The position numbers and the translations under genes were made by a program. A model generated the notes under the pieces. The model ran no database searches and was not told the DNA's origin. It was given only the letters and a program-made list of their open reading frames with translations. Positions 41,100 through 48,927 of a stretch of DNA of 64,000 nucleotides are shown in pieces (the stretch's first letter is position 1; each line of letters starts with the position of its first letter). The stretch lies in contig NZ_VJYI01000012.1 of assembly GCF_008065375.1 (NCBI RefSeq), positions 62,001 to 126,000 of the forward strand, in the 5' to 3' direction. Origin of the DNA: Nonomuraea sp. SYSU D8015 (lineage in GTDB: Bacteria > Actinomycetota > Actinomycetes > Streptosporangiales > Streptosporangiaceae).

Positions 41100-42125
41100 T
41101 CAGCTTCTGACCGCGGCCACTTCCCTGATCAGGTCGGAGACGCGGACGATCCCCAGGCAGCGGTTCATCTCGTCGGTCACGACCAGGTCGTCGTAGACGC
41201 GGCCGGCGTCCTTGCCCGCCGCCTGCATGGCCGCGATGGCCGGGGTCGTGCGCGGGACCGTACGCGGCGGGTCGGCCAGCCGGTGAGCCGGCTTCGACCC
41301 GTGCAGGGCGTGGCCGAACCGAGCCGCGAACGACAGCAGGAACCGGCTGCGGTCGAGGCTGCCCTTGGGCCGCTGGAACTCGTCCACCAGGATCACGCTG
41401 GTGATCGTCGGCTCGTGCCCGAACGCCTCCACGGCCTCCTCCGCCTTCGCCTCCGCCGGCAAGGTCACCGCGGGGATCAGCAGCTCCTGAACGCGCGGGC
41501 CCAGGACGGCCGCGTCCGGCGAGGCGCCGGCGATCGGGAGCGGCACCCGTACCTTGCCGTCGGGGGCCGGCGCGAGCAGGGGGCCGTGCGCGAGCCGCAC
41601 GCCCAGGCCGCGGACCACCGCGACCTGTGACTCGCGCTCCACGCCCGGCGCCATCACGTGCGCGCCGATGCCGCGCGCCAGCGTGACCACCGACCGTGCC
41701 ACCGCGGTCGCCCGGTGGTCGGCCGGGATCCGAGCCACCAGCTCCGGGTCCAGGGCCAGCAGGTACGGCGAGGAGTCCGTGACCACCTCCAGCGAGGCCC
41801 CGGACGAGCCCACGTCGGCGAATCCCAGCAGGTAGCCGATCGATCGCAGGCCGTTGAGCCCGATCTTCAGCAGCGGCCGGTCCTGCTCGTGGCACGCTCC
41901 AGTGAGCAGCAGGATGGCCTCGCGAGGATGCCTGCCCGCCCGGCGGAGCGCCTCGTGCAACGGCGCGAGCGCCCCCGCGCCCGACAGCACCACGTGGACG
42001 GGCAGCTCCAGGATCATGGGCAGCGGCGTGGCCCGGAGCGTGCCCGCGGGGTCCACGACGGCGGGGTTGGCGATGACGGCCCCGGTGTCGAGGTCCACCA
42101 GGGGGCTGGTGAGCAGGGAGGACAC
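41100..42125 (-). CDS. Degenerate EAL-domain protein with C-terminal CBS-like region
   Basis: A 341-residue cytosolic protein. The first 190 residues follow the EAL (c-di-GMP phosphodiesterase) plan but the signature is lost. NPAVVDP stands where EALVRG is expected, GFADVGSSGASLE stands for the DDFG-type loop, and HVMAPGVERESQ stands for VVAEGVETEEQ. Catalysis is therefore unlikely, though ligand binding is possible. A C-terminal stretch (VYDDLVVTDEMNRCLGIVRVSDLI) reads as CBS. It starts with GTG 42125. Confidence 0.7.
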   Translation of the reverse strand: MSSLLTSPLVDLDTGAVIANPAVVDPAGTLRATPLPMILELPVHVVLSGAGALAPLHEALRRAGRHPREAILLLTGACHEQDRPLLKIGLNGLRSIGYLLGFADVGSSGASLEVVTDSSPYLLALDPELVARIPADHRATAVARSVVTLARGIGAHVMAPGVERESQVAVVRGLGVRLAHGPLLAPAPDGKVRVPLPIAGASPDAAVLGPRVQELLIPAVTLPAEAKAEEAVEAFGHEPTITSVILVDEFQRPKGSLDRSRFLLSFAARFGHALHGSKPAHRLADPPRTVPRTTPAIAAMQAAGKDAGRVYDDLVVTDEMNRCLGIVRVSDLIREVAAVRS

Positions 42126-42295
42126 CCTCAGATCATCCGGCCATCATCTGGAGTCACAGAAGGCCCGCGAAACAAAATTAACCGACATTTACGCTTTAGT
42201 TCCCCACTAACTGAGAGGGGAATCCGGTTCGGTATCCGGGGCGCGGCTGACCTGCGGATGCGTCGCCCGTCCCACGGTCCGCTAGCCTTCGAGGC

Positions 42296-42994
42296 ATGAG
42301 TGCGCGTCCGGCCAAGGGTGGTGGCCGGTGGGTCACCGTGCCGCCCGAGCGCGTGCACCCGTGGATCGACGGCTTCGCCGAACGCCACGGGCCCTTCTCC
42401 GCGACGGGCGACGGCAAGGTGGTGCGGCTGAGCGCCGCCGACGGTGCCCTGGCCGAGCTCCACGTGCCCTTCCCGCCCATGCGGCCGGGCCCGCCCCACG
42501 TCAGCAACCTCGTCGCCCACGCCCGGGCCGAGCGGCGGGTGGGGGTGTTCCTGGTGCGGCTCGGCGGCTACGCGGCCGGCGTCTTCCACGGTCCGGCGCT
42601 GGTGGCGTCCAAGGTCGGCTCGCGGCTGGTGCAGGGCCGCACGGCGGCCGGCGGCTGGTCGCAGCAGCGCTTCGCCAGGCGGCGGCGCAACCAGGCGGAC
42701 AAGGCGTTCGACGACGCGGTGGAGACGGCGGTGCGGGTGTTGTCGCCGCACCTGGGGGAGCTGGACGCGGTGGTGCTCGGCGGGGACCGCCGCGCTGTGG
42801 ACGCCCTGCGCGGCGACCGGCGCCTTGCCCCGCTGCTCGCGCTGGAGGCCGAGCCGTTCCTGGTGGTGCCGGATCCCAAACTGGCCGTGCTCCGCGACAC
42901 GCCGGCGTCCTTCCGCGCCGTCCGGATCCGGGTGGTGGACCCACCCTTGGCCGACTCCGTCGAACGCCTCCCGCGTTCGCCCGCCGCGACATAG
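42296..42994 (+). CDS. acVLRF1-type peptidyl-tRNA hydrolase (Vms1/eRF1-like)
   Basis: A 232-residue actinobacterial release-factor-like protein. The key loop GGWSQQRFARRR, with Q123-Q124, corresponds to the catalytic loop of Vms1/ANKZF1-like peptidyl-tRNA hydrolases. These free peptides from tRNA on stalled large ribosomal subunits. The C-terminal half (LGELDAVVLGGDRRAVDALRGD) is the eRF1-like domain. ATG 42296 is the natural start. It is divergent from the EAL-like gene with a 170-bp AT-richer gap. Confidence 0.83.
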   Translation: MSARPAKGGGRWVTVPPERVHPWIDGFAERHGPFSATGDGKVVRLSAADGALAELHVPFPPMRPGPPHVSNLVAHARAERRVGVFLVRLGGYAAGVFHGPALVASKVGSRLVQGRTAAGGWSQQRFARRRRNQADKAFDDAVETAVRVLSPHLGELDAVVLGGDRRAVDALRGDRRLAPLLALEAEPFLVVPDPKLAVLRDTPASFRAVRIRVVDPPLADSVERLPRSPAAT

Positions 42995-43190
42995 CCCTCA
43001 TAGCCCGATGAAGTCGAAGAGCGACTAATCCGCAACGCGGCCCATTATTCGCGGCAAAACACACCGCAGCACTTCCCGTAAATGTGGAAAAGGTCAGATA
43101 GCATGCTGGCGGCCGGGGGAAAACAGGGATCCGTCAGATGGGATAAAAGGTGCGCATCCGCATGGCCCTCTGACGGGAAGGGGGCAATGG

Positions 43191-44770
43191 ATGGGGCAGA
43201 AATCGGCGCGGCGATGGTGACGGATGACGGTGCCCGTGGCGGTGGCGACTGTGGTGGTGGGAACAGCGCTCCCGGTGGCGGCGGAGCCGGATGCGACCCG
43301 GCGCAGGACCGTCTCGGTGCTGCAGTTCGGCGCCGTCCCGGCCGACGGCCGGGACGACTCCGCGGCGATGCAGGCAGCCGCCGACCACCTGTGCGCCCAC
43401 CCGGGCACCACCCTGCTCTACCCGCCGGGCGTCTACAACATCGACAAGATCGTCGATCTGGCCACGCAATTCTCCACCGATCTCAGGGCCAAAAGCATCC
43501 TTTACCAGGATTGCCGGGACGTGGAGATCAGAGGGCGTGGCGCGAAGATCGAGGTCAAGGGAGACTTCGAGAAAAGGGTCAGTGAGACGGCCTGCTCGCC
43601 GGACAGAAAGTTCATGGAGGCGGACAAGTTCCAGTTCACCCCGTTCGCCTTCCAGAACGCGAACGATCTGACCATTTCCGGATTCGAGATCGATGGCAAC
43701 GTCGAACAGATGACGCAGTCCGACCTGAGCGTCACCCTGTGCGAAAGGAACGAATACGGATTCTCCTCATCAGCGGAACGGGCGTCAAGTTCCGGGATCT
43801 CTTCATAAGGGACGCGGAGTGGACTCCGATCGACCCCGGCACCGGCAGGCCGATTGACGCGGCCTGCAGCGACACCGTCGGGATGACGGGGAACATCCTG
43901 TTCGACCGGGTGCGGGCGACCGGCAACCTCGGCGGCGGAATCGCCATGGCGCACGGAGAGGTCACGGCGAACGTCACCGTGCGCAACTCGTTCCTGTAGA
44001 ACCCGCTCGGCAAGAGCGGCGACGTCGTCGGCATGGGCATCGTCGGCGGCGTCGTGGAGGACTCCACGCTCGACAGCCAGAACGGCTTCGCCCTGTACTG
44101 TGTCACCGCAGGATCCTCCATCCAGCTGACCTCACCGGTCTGGGTACGGCACCTGCAGGACCTGGCGAGTGACCCGTCTCCCATCGCGCGGCGAGTCCAG
44201 CGGCAGACCGATCCCGCCTTCTCCAGCACCTTGCGCGACAATGTCATCAAAGGTCAGGGGACGAAGTTCCTGTGCCAGGACGCGCCGCCGGTGATGCGGA
44301 TCGTTGGCAACACGATCCGTGGCACCCTCCTGCCGGCGCCTCCGGAAAGCCTCTACTACCCCGTCTTCGGGCACATGACCTTCTTCTCCGGCGCTCCCGG
44401 CGCGACGTGCAGCGCCGGACACGTGTGGGGGCAGGACATCACCGTAAAGGACAACGACGTCTTCATCCCGCACGCGGCGCCCAGGGGCCAGCCGTACGGG
44501 CAGATCAACTACTGCGGCACCAAACTGCGCCTGTCAGGGAACACCTACCGCACGGACACGGCGGACGCGACCAGGCCCATCCGGGTGTACTACAACCGTG
44601 CCCAAGGCGTCGGATCCGTTGCGGAGGATTGCTTCCCCGCCAGCGGCGCGATCATCCCCGTTGACGAGACAGGGCAGCCTTATCCACTCATCCGCCAGGG
44701 AACACAGCAGTGCCTCACGCTGCCGGTGTCATCCGGGGCGACCGGCAGAGCCGGAGGCCCGCAGGGCTGA
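43191..44770 (+). pseudogene. Broken secreted right-handed beta-helix protein (pectate-lyase-3-like)
   Basis: The sequence reads as one secreted protein with three lesions. From ATG 43191 (after AAGGGGG) the frame gives MGQKSARRW, an in-frame TGA at 43218-43220, then MTVPVAVATVVVG and a signal-peptide-like stretch ending PVAA. The body starts with SVLQFGAVPADGRDDSAAMQAAAD, typical of pectate lyase 3/GH28-type helices. Near 43765 the frame must shift back by one base to continue as LLISGTGVKFRDLF. A TAG at 43997-43999 interrupts it, and the rest runs on in that frame to 44770. It adjoins the pectin-type locus, so it was probably a polysaccharide-active enzyme. Sequencing error cannot be excluded but three errors are unlikely. 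Confidence 0.75.
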
Positions 44771-44838
44771 GGAAGACGTCGGAGATCGACTCCCCGCATG
44801 CCGATCACGGCGGCCGTGGGGGAGTGCGGGGCGGTCGG

Positions 44839-45657
44839 TCAGGAGAACGCGTCCCTGTGGTCGGCGAGGAAGACGGACAGGGGGTGGGGCGGGCGGCCCG
44901 TCAGATCCTCGACCGTCGTGGTGGTGCTGGACCAGCGGCCGTCGCCGGTCTCGGCCATCAGCGTGGCCAGGTCGGTGGCGTATGGCTGGGGGAAGCCCTT
45001 CCGCTCCAGGTGCGCGGCCATCTCTGGGACCGGCAGGTCGACGTACCGGACCGGGCGGCCGAGCGCGGCGCTGATCTCCTGGGCGATCTGGTCGTGTGAC
45101 AGCGACTCCGGCCCGGTCAGGACGTAGTCGCTGTCCGGACCGACGGGCTGGGTGAGCAGGGTGGCCGCCACCTCGGCGATGTCCCTGGCGTCGATGTAGT
45201 TGACCTGCTTGGGGCCGTAGGAGCCGAAGAGGCGGCCGTCCTGGACGTCGCGCGGCAGGTTCTGCATGAACCCGGTCGGCTGCAGGATCGACCACGGCAC
45301 GCCCGACCTCCTGAGGTGGGCGTCGACCTCGCCGTGCATGCCGCCGCCGAGCTTCTGCCCCGGTTTCGCGCCGCGTACGGACACCGTCACCACCTGCGCC
45401 ACGCCCGCCTGCGCCGCCAGGTCGATCACCGCGCGATGGGCCGCGACGAAACCGGGCCAGAGCGAGCTGTTCAGGAACAGCCGGTCGCCTGGTGAGAGCA
45501 GCCTTCCGATCGTCTCCGGCTCGTCGAAGTCGGCCAGCGCGTAGTCGCACCCCAGGTCGTCGGCGGGCCGGCGGACGACGGCGAGCACGTCGTGCCCGCG
45601 TAGGCGTTCGACCAGCGCGCGGCCGATGGAGCCGGTGGCACCGGTTACCACGATCAT
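44839..45657 (-). CDS. NmrA-like NAD(P)-binding protein
   Basis: A 272-residue atypical short-chain dehydrogenase of the NmrA/SDRa5 group. The Rossmann start VTGATGSIGRAL is at residue 4. YIDARDIAEVAATLL and LTGPESLSHDQIAQEI are family hallmarks in the second half. Members act as redox-sensing or quinone-reducing proteins; the catalytic Tyr-Lys pair is not evident. It is divergent from a TetR regulator, with a shared palindromic site between them. Confidence 0.87.
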   Translation of the reverse strand: MIVVTGATGSIGRALVERLRGHDVLAVVRRPADDLGCDYALADFDEPETIGRLLSPGDRLFLNSSLWPGFVAAHRAVIDLAAQAGVAQVVTVSVRGAKPGQKLGGGMHGEVDAHLRRSGVPWSILQPTGFMQNLPRDVQDGRLFGSYGPKQVNYIDARDIAEVAATLLTQPVGPDSDYVLTGPESLSHDQIAQEISAALGRPVRYVDLPVPEMAAHLERKGFPQPYATDLATLMAETGDGRWSSTTTTVEDLTGRPPHPLSVFLADHRDAFS

Positions 45658-45665
45658 TGCGCCTC

Positions 45666-45715
45666 CTAAGTGGAATATCGAATTCCGGTTAGTCGGACGC
45701 TACACTAAGCGGAAT
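45666..45715. promoter_or_regulatory. Candidate TetR operator between divergent NmrA-like and tetR genes
   Basis: Positions 45666-45692 form a 27-bp near-palindrome with arms CTAA/TTAG and GGAAT/ATTCC. A further half-site CTAAGCGGAAT is at 45705-45715. Placement between the two starts suggests that it controls both genes. Confidence 0.55.
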
Positions 45716-45741
45716 AGGATCGTCCACTTTTGGAGTCTCTT

Positions 45742-46317
45742 ATGCGTGCGGACGCGAGGCGGAACCTGGACAAGATCGTCACGGCCGCCGCCGAGGTCGT
45801 GGCCGAACGCGGCGTGAACGCGCCCATGGAGGTCATCGCCAAGCGCGCCGGAGTCGGCGTCGGCACGCTCTACCGCCGCTTCCCCGACCGTCACGCGCTG
45901 ATCGCGGCCGTCGGCGACCACTACGTCCACACGATGGCCGGCGCCCTGGACGAGGCCGCGGCGAGCACGTCCGACGCCTGGAGCGCGATCAGGGACTTCG
46001 TCGCCTGGGTCGCCGAGCCGGGCCGCGCCGCCCTGGCGACCGCGCTGGCCGAGCTCCCCGAGGAGGCGATCGCAGACCGGGAGGAGTTCGCGCGGACGCG
46101 GGGGCGGTGGGTGGAGCAGTTCGACGCCCTCGTCCGCAGGGCGCAGGCGGAGGGCTCGATGCGGGCCGACGTCGGCGTGGAGGACCTGATCCACCTCCTG
46201 AACGTGTTCACCTGCCACCCCGACCGGCTGCCCGCGCCCGTGGCCGCGAGCCCCGTGAAATACCTGGGTCTGATGCTCGACGGCATGAAGGCCGTGGCGG
46301 CAACATCGCCGTCGTGA
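45742..46317 (+). CDS. TetR-family regulator
   Basis: A 191-residue repressor. The HTH runs from KIVTAAAEVVAERG to GVGTLYRRFPDRHALIAAV at residues 10-55, followed by an all-helical ligand domain. GGAG lies 6 nt before ATG 45742, which decides against the in-frame TTG 45730. It probably represses itself and the divergent NmrA-like gene. Confidence 0.9.
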   Translation: MRADARRNLDKIVTAAAEVVAERGVNAPMEVIAKRAGVGVGTLYRRFPDRHALIAAVGDHYVHTMAGALDEAAASTSDAWSAIRDFVAWVAEPGRAALATALAELPEEAIADREEFARTRGRWVEQFDALVRRAQAEGSMRADVGVEDLIHLLNVFTCHPDRLPAPVAASPVKYLGLMLDGMKAVAATSPS

Positions 46318-46328
46318 CCGATTTGAGG

Positions 46329-46346
46329 TTTTGAGACGATTCAAAA
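46329..46346. promoter_or_regulatory. LacI operator candidate before the second LacI gene
   Basis: TTTTGAGACGATTCAAAA has perfect 6-bp arms. Its core TTGAGACGATTCAA differs by one base from the site at 48177-48190, pointing to a shared regulator. Confidence 0.6.
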
Positions 46347-46404
46347 GAATCTTGAACCCCGCTATGATGAGCGAGTTCTCAGCAGCACGGCCTCGTGAGG
46401 ATCG

Positions 46405-47424
46405 ATGGCGACCAGGAACATCAAGGAGGTCGCGCAGCTGGCGCGCGTCTCGGTGGGCACGGTGAGCAACGTGCTCAATCGCCCCGAGATCGTGTCCCCC
46501 GCCACACGCGAACGCGTCTTCGAAGCGATCAAGAAGCTCGGCTTCGTCCGCAATGAAGTGGCCCGTCACCTGCGGGTGGGCCGCAGCAGGACGGTCGGGC
46601 TCGTCGTGCTCGACGTGGCCAACCCGTTCTTCGTGGACGTGGCCCAGGGCGCCGAGTCCGTGGCCGACGACCACGACACGATGGTGGTGCTGTGCAACAG
46701 CGCCGGCGACCCCGGCCGCGAGCGCCGCCACCTCGACCAGCTCGAACAGCAGCGGGTGATGGGCATACTGATCACCCCGGTCGAGACGGACAACACCTGG
46801 CTGGAGGAGCTGATCGCCAGGGGCACGCCCGTGGTGCTGGTCGACAGCCCCGCCACCGGGCTTCAGTGCTCGGTGGCGGTCGACGACCGGCTCGGCGGGC
46901 AGATCGCCGGTGCCCACCTCATCGAACGCGGGCATCGGCGGATCATGTTCGTGGGCGGGCCGCCGTCCATCAAACAGGTGGCCGACCGGCACGCGGGCGT
47001 CGCCAGCGCCGTCGCGGCCGCCGACGGCGCCGTCGAGCTGCTCACCGCCACCGCGCCCGCCCTGACCGTCGCCGAGGGGCGGGCCATCGGCGAACGCGTG
47101 GCGGCGCTGCCCCCCGCCGAACGTCCCACCGCGGCCTTCTGCGCCAACGACATGATGGCGCTCGGTTTCTTACAGGCGATGGCCAGCCACGGGCTGCGCG
47201 TGCCCGACGACCTGGCCATCATCGGATACGACGACATCGACTTCGCCGCGGCGGCCGCGGTGCCGCTGTCCTCGGTGCGGCAGCCGCGCGAGCTGCTCGG
47301 GCGCACGGCCATCGACCTGCTGCTGGAAGAGGTCGCCGAGCCCGAGCAACATCGCCATAGACAGGTCATCTTCCAGCCGGACCTGGTGGTCCGCGAGTCC
47401 AGCGCCATGCGCCGCGACGCCTGA
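46405..47424 (+). CDS. LacI-family regulator of the rhamnogalacturonan-type locus
   Basis: A 339-residue repressor. The HTH is NIKEVAQLARVSVGTVSNVLNRP, the hinge follows VARHLRVGRSRTVGLVVLD, and the ligand domain has VDSPATG, FVGGPPS and IIGYDDIDFAAAA. It stands at the head of the same-strand locus running to 55589. Operator candidates lie before it and before the DUF624 gene. Confidence 0.93.
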   Translation: MATRNIKEVAQLARVSVGTVSNVLNRPEIVSPATRERVFEAIKKLGFVRNEVARHLRVGRSRTVGLVVLDVANPFFVDVAQGAESVADDHDTMVVLCNSAGDPGRERRHLDQLEQQRVMGILITPVETDNTWLEELIARGTPVVLVDSPATGLQCSVAVDDRLGGQIAGAHLIERGHRRIMFVGGPPSIKQVADRHAGVASAVAAADGAVELLTATAPALTVAEGRAIGERVAALPPAERPTAAFCANDMMALGFLQAMASHGLRVPDDLAIIGYDDIDFAAAAAVPLSSVRQPRELLGRTAIDLLLEEVAEPEQHRHRQVIFQPDLVVRESSAMRRDA

Positions 47425-47514
47425 CGCTCCACCGCTTTCCCGCAACCGATTCCGGGCCATGCCGTTTCCAGGGGTGAGGGCCCCTGCCGGCGTGCCCACC
47501 GGAAGGAACCCCCG

Positions 47515-48174
47515 TTGCCCGAGATCATCTATAGCAACCCCCTCGCCACCCCAGACGACCTGGAGGGTTTCCGCATGGAGGGTGACGGCGCGCTGTCGTT
47601 CCCGCAGGGCCGGATGCGGCTGGAGAGCCTGCGGCCGCCCTCCGACGGCCAGGCGGCCAACCTGGTGCTCTGGTGTCCCGAGGAGTTCCCGGCGGACATC
47701 CGCGTCGAGTGGGACTTCTGGCCGGTCAGGGAGCCGGGCCTGGCCATCATGTTCTTCCATGCCAGAGGCAGGAACGGCGAGGACCTGTTCGACCCTGCCC
47801 TGGCCGCCCGAACCGGCCCGTACGAGCAGTATCACCACGGCGACATCGACGCCTACCACGTCTCCTACTTCCGCCGTATGTGGGCCTCCGAACGCGCCCT
47901 ACACACCTGTAACCTGCGCAAGAGTCACGGCTTCCACCTGGTCGCACAGGGCCCGGACCCGTTGCCGGCGGCGCTGGACGCCGACGGCCCGTACGCGATC
48001 CGCCTCGACGTCAAGGGGTCGGAGATCACCTTCTCAATCAACGATTTGGTCTCGTTCCGCTGGCAGGACGACGGCTCGATCGGCGGCTCCGCCCTGGCAG
48101 GAGGCAAAATCGGCTTCCGCCAGATGGCTCCGCTCATCGGCGAGTACCAAAATCTCCGCGTGTTCCGTCATTGA
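47515..48174 (+). CDS. DUF1961 family protein (YesU-like)
   Basis: A 219-residue protein of the DUF1961 family, which includes Bacillus YesU from the rhamnogalacturonan locus and has a concanavalin-like beta-sandwich. Recognisable stretches are LVLWCPEEFPADIRVEWDF, MFFHARGRNGEDLF and YHVSYFRR. No signal peptide is present, so a cytosolic role on imported oligosaccharides is likely; the reaction is not established. TTG 47515 is decided by GGAAGGA 7 nt upstream. Confidence 0.83.
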   Translation: MPEIIYSNPLATPDDLEGFRMEGDGALSFPQGRMRLESLRPPSDGQAANLVLWCPEEFPADIRVEWDFWPVREPGLAIMFFHARGRNGEDLFDPALAARTGPYEQYHHGDIDAYHVSYFRRMWASERALHTCNLRKSHGFHLVAQGPDPLPAALDADGPYAIRLDVKGSEITFSINDLVSFRWQDDGSIGGSALAGGKIGFRQMAPLIGEYQNLRVFRH

Positions 48175-48176
48175 CT

Positions 48177-48190
48177 TTGAGTCGATTCAA
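48177..48190. promoter_or_regulatory. LacI operator candidate before the DUF624-importer genes
   Basis: TTGAGTCGATTCAA lies just after the DUF1961 stop and 108 bp before the DUF624 start. It matches the site at 46331-46344 at 13 of 14 positions. Confidence 0.6.
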
Positions 48191-48297
48191 CACTAATTTC
48201 GCACCAACCGCCGTTCACTGGCTTGTAACTAGGCAGGAACCACGGTGCAACAACCCACCCCCGTATCCGTGCACATGCCACGAGAAGGTGGTGCCGG

Positions 48298-48927
48298 ATG
48301 AACCATCCCGCCATGTCGATCAGGATTCAAGCTGCCTGCTCAGAGCTCATCTGGGCGGTTCAGCTGAACCTGATGTGGATCGTCTTCACCCTCGCGGGAG
48401 GCGTGATCCTCGGGCTCGGGCCCGCCACTGTGGCCGCGTACACGCTGGCCCGGAGGCACGCCCGTAATGAAACGTTTCAGGTTTGGACAGAATTCTGGGC
48501 CGTCTACCGACGGGAGTTCGTCCGGGCCTCGTTGCTCGTCCTGCCGATGGCGCTGGTCGCCACCGTGCTGGTGGGCAACTACCTGTACTTCTCCGTCCTC
48601 GGTCCGGGATCGGGCGCGTTGCGGATCGCGACGTTCGCGGCGCTGCTCGTCCTGGCCGCCGTCGGGGCGTACATCGGACCGCTGTACGCGCACTACGAGC
48701 TGCCGCTCTGGGGCTACATCCCGAAGGCGTCGCTTCTCGCGTTGACCCGGCCGGCCTCCACCGTGCTGCTGATGTTCGCGCTCTGGGCGATCGTCTATGC
48801 GACCACGACGGTGCCCGTTCTCGCACCGGTGATCAGCATCGGCGCGTGGATCTATATCAACACCTGGCTCTGCCTGCGCTTCTTCGAGGAGAACGAGGCT
48901 CGCCTGCATTCGAAAGGGAACCTATGA
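48298..48927 (+). CDS. DUF624 (YesL-like) membrane protein
   Basis: A 209-residue protein with about five transmembrane helices. DUF624 members such as Bacillus YesL sit beside Lpl/Yes-type sugar importers. The family pattern ANLMWIVFTLAGGVILGLGPATVAAY-like start (LNLMWIVFTLAGG) and the basic loop RRHARNETFQVWTEFWAVYRREF are visible. Its function, perhaps import assembly or gating, is unknown. The stop overlaps the binding-protein ATG. A perfect palindrome TGAAACGTTTCA lies inside the gene. Confidence 0.87.
   Translation: MNHPAMSIRIQAACSELIWAVQLNLMWIVFTLAGGVILGLGPATVAAYTLARRHARNETFQVWTEFWAVYRREFVRASLLVLPMALVATVLVGNYLYFSVLGPGSGALRIATFAALLVLAAVGAYIGPLYAHYELPLWGYIPKASLLALTRPASTVLLMFALWAIVYATTTVPVLAPVISIGAWIYINTWLCLRFFEENEARLHSKGNL
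48468..48479. promoter_or_regulatory. Perfect intragenic palindrome TGAAACGTTTCA
   Basis: It is a flawless 12-bp match to the TGAAnCGnTTCA pattern of the mannan-type locus, 170 bp inside the DUF624 gene. It could be an intragenic operator or simply coincide with codons for NETF. Confidence 0.35.

Noticed and set aside
43218..43220. TGA read as selenocysteine or readthrough codon in the beta-helix gene
   Set aside because: It lies in the signal peptide, no SECIS-like need is apparent, and two further lesions follow. Pseudogene decay is simpler.
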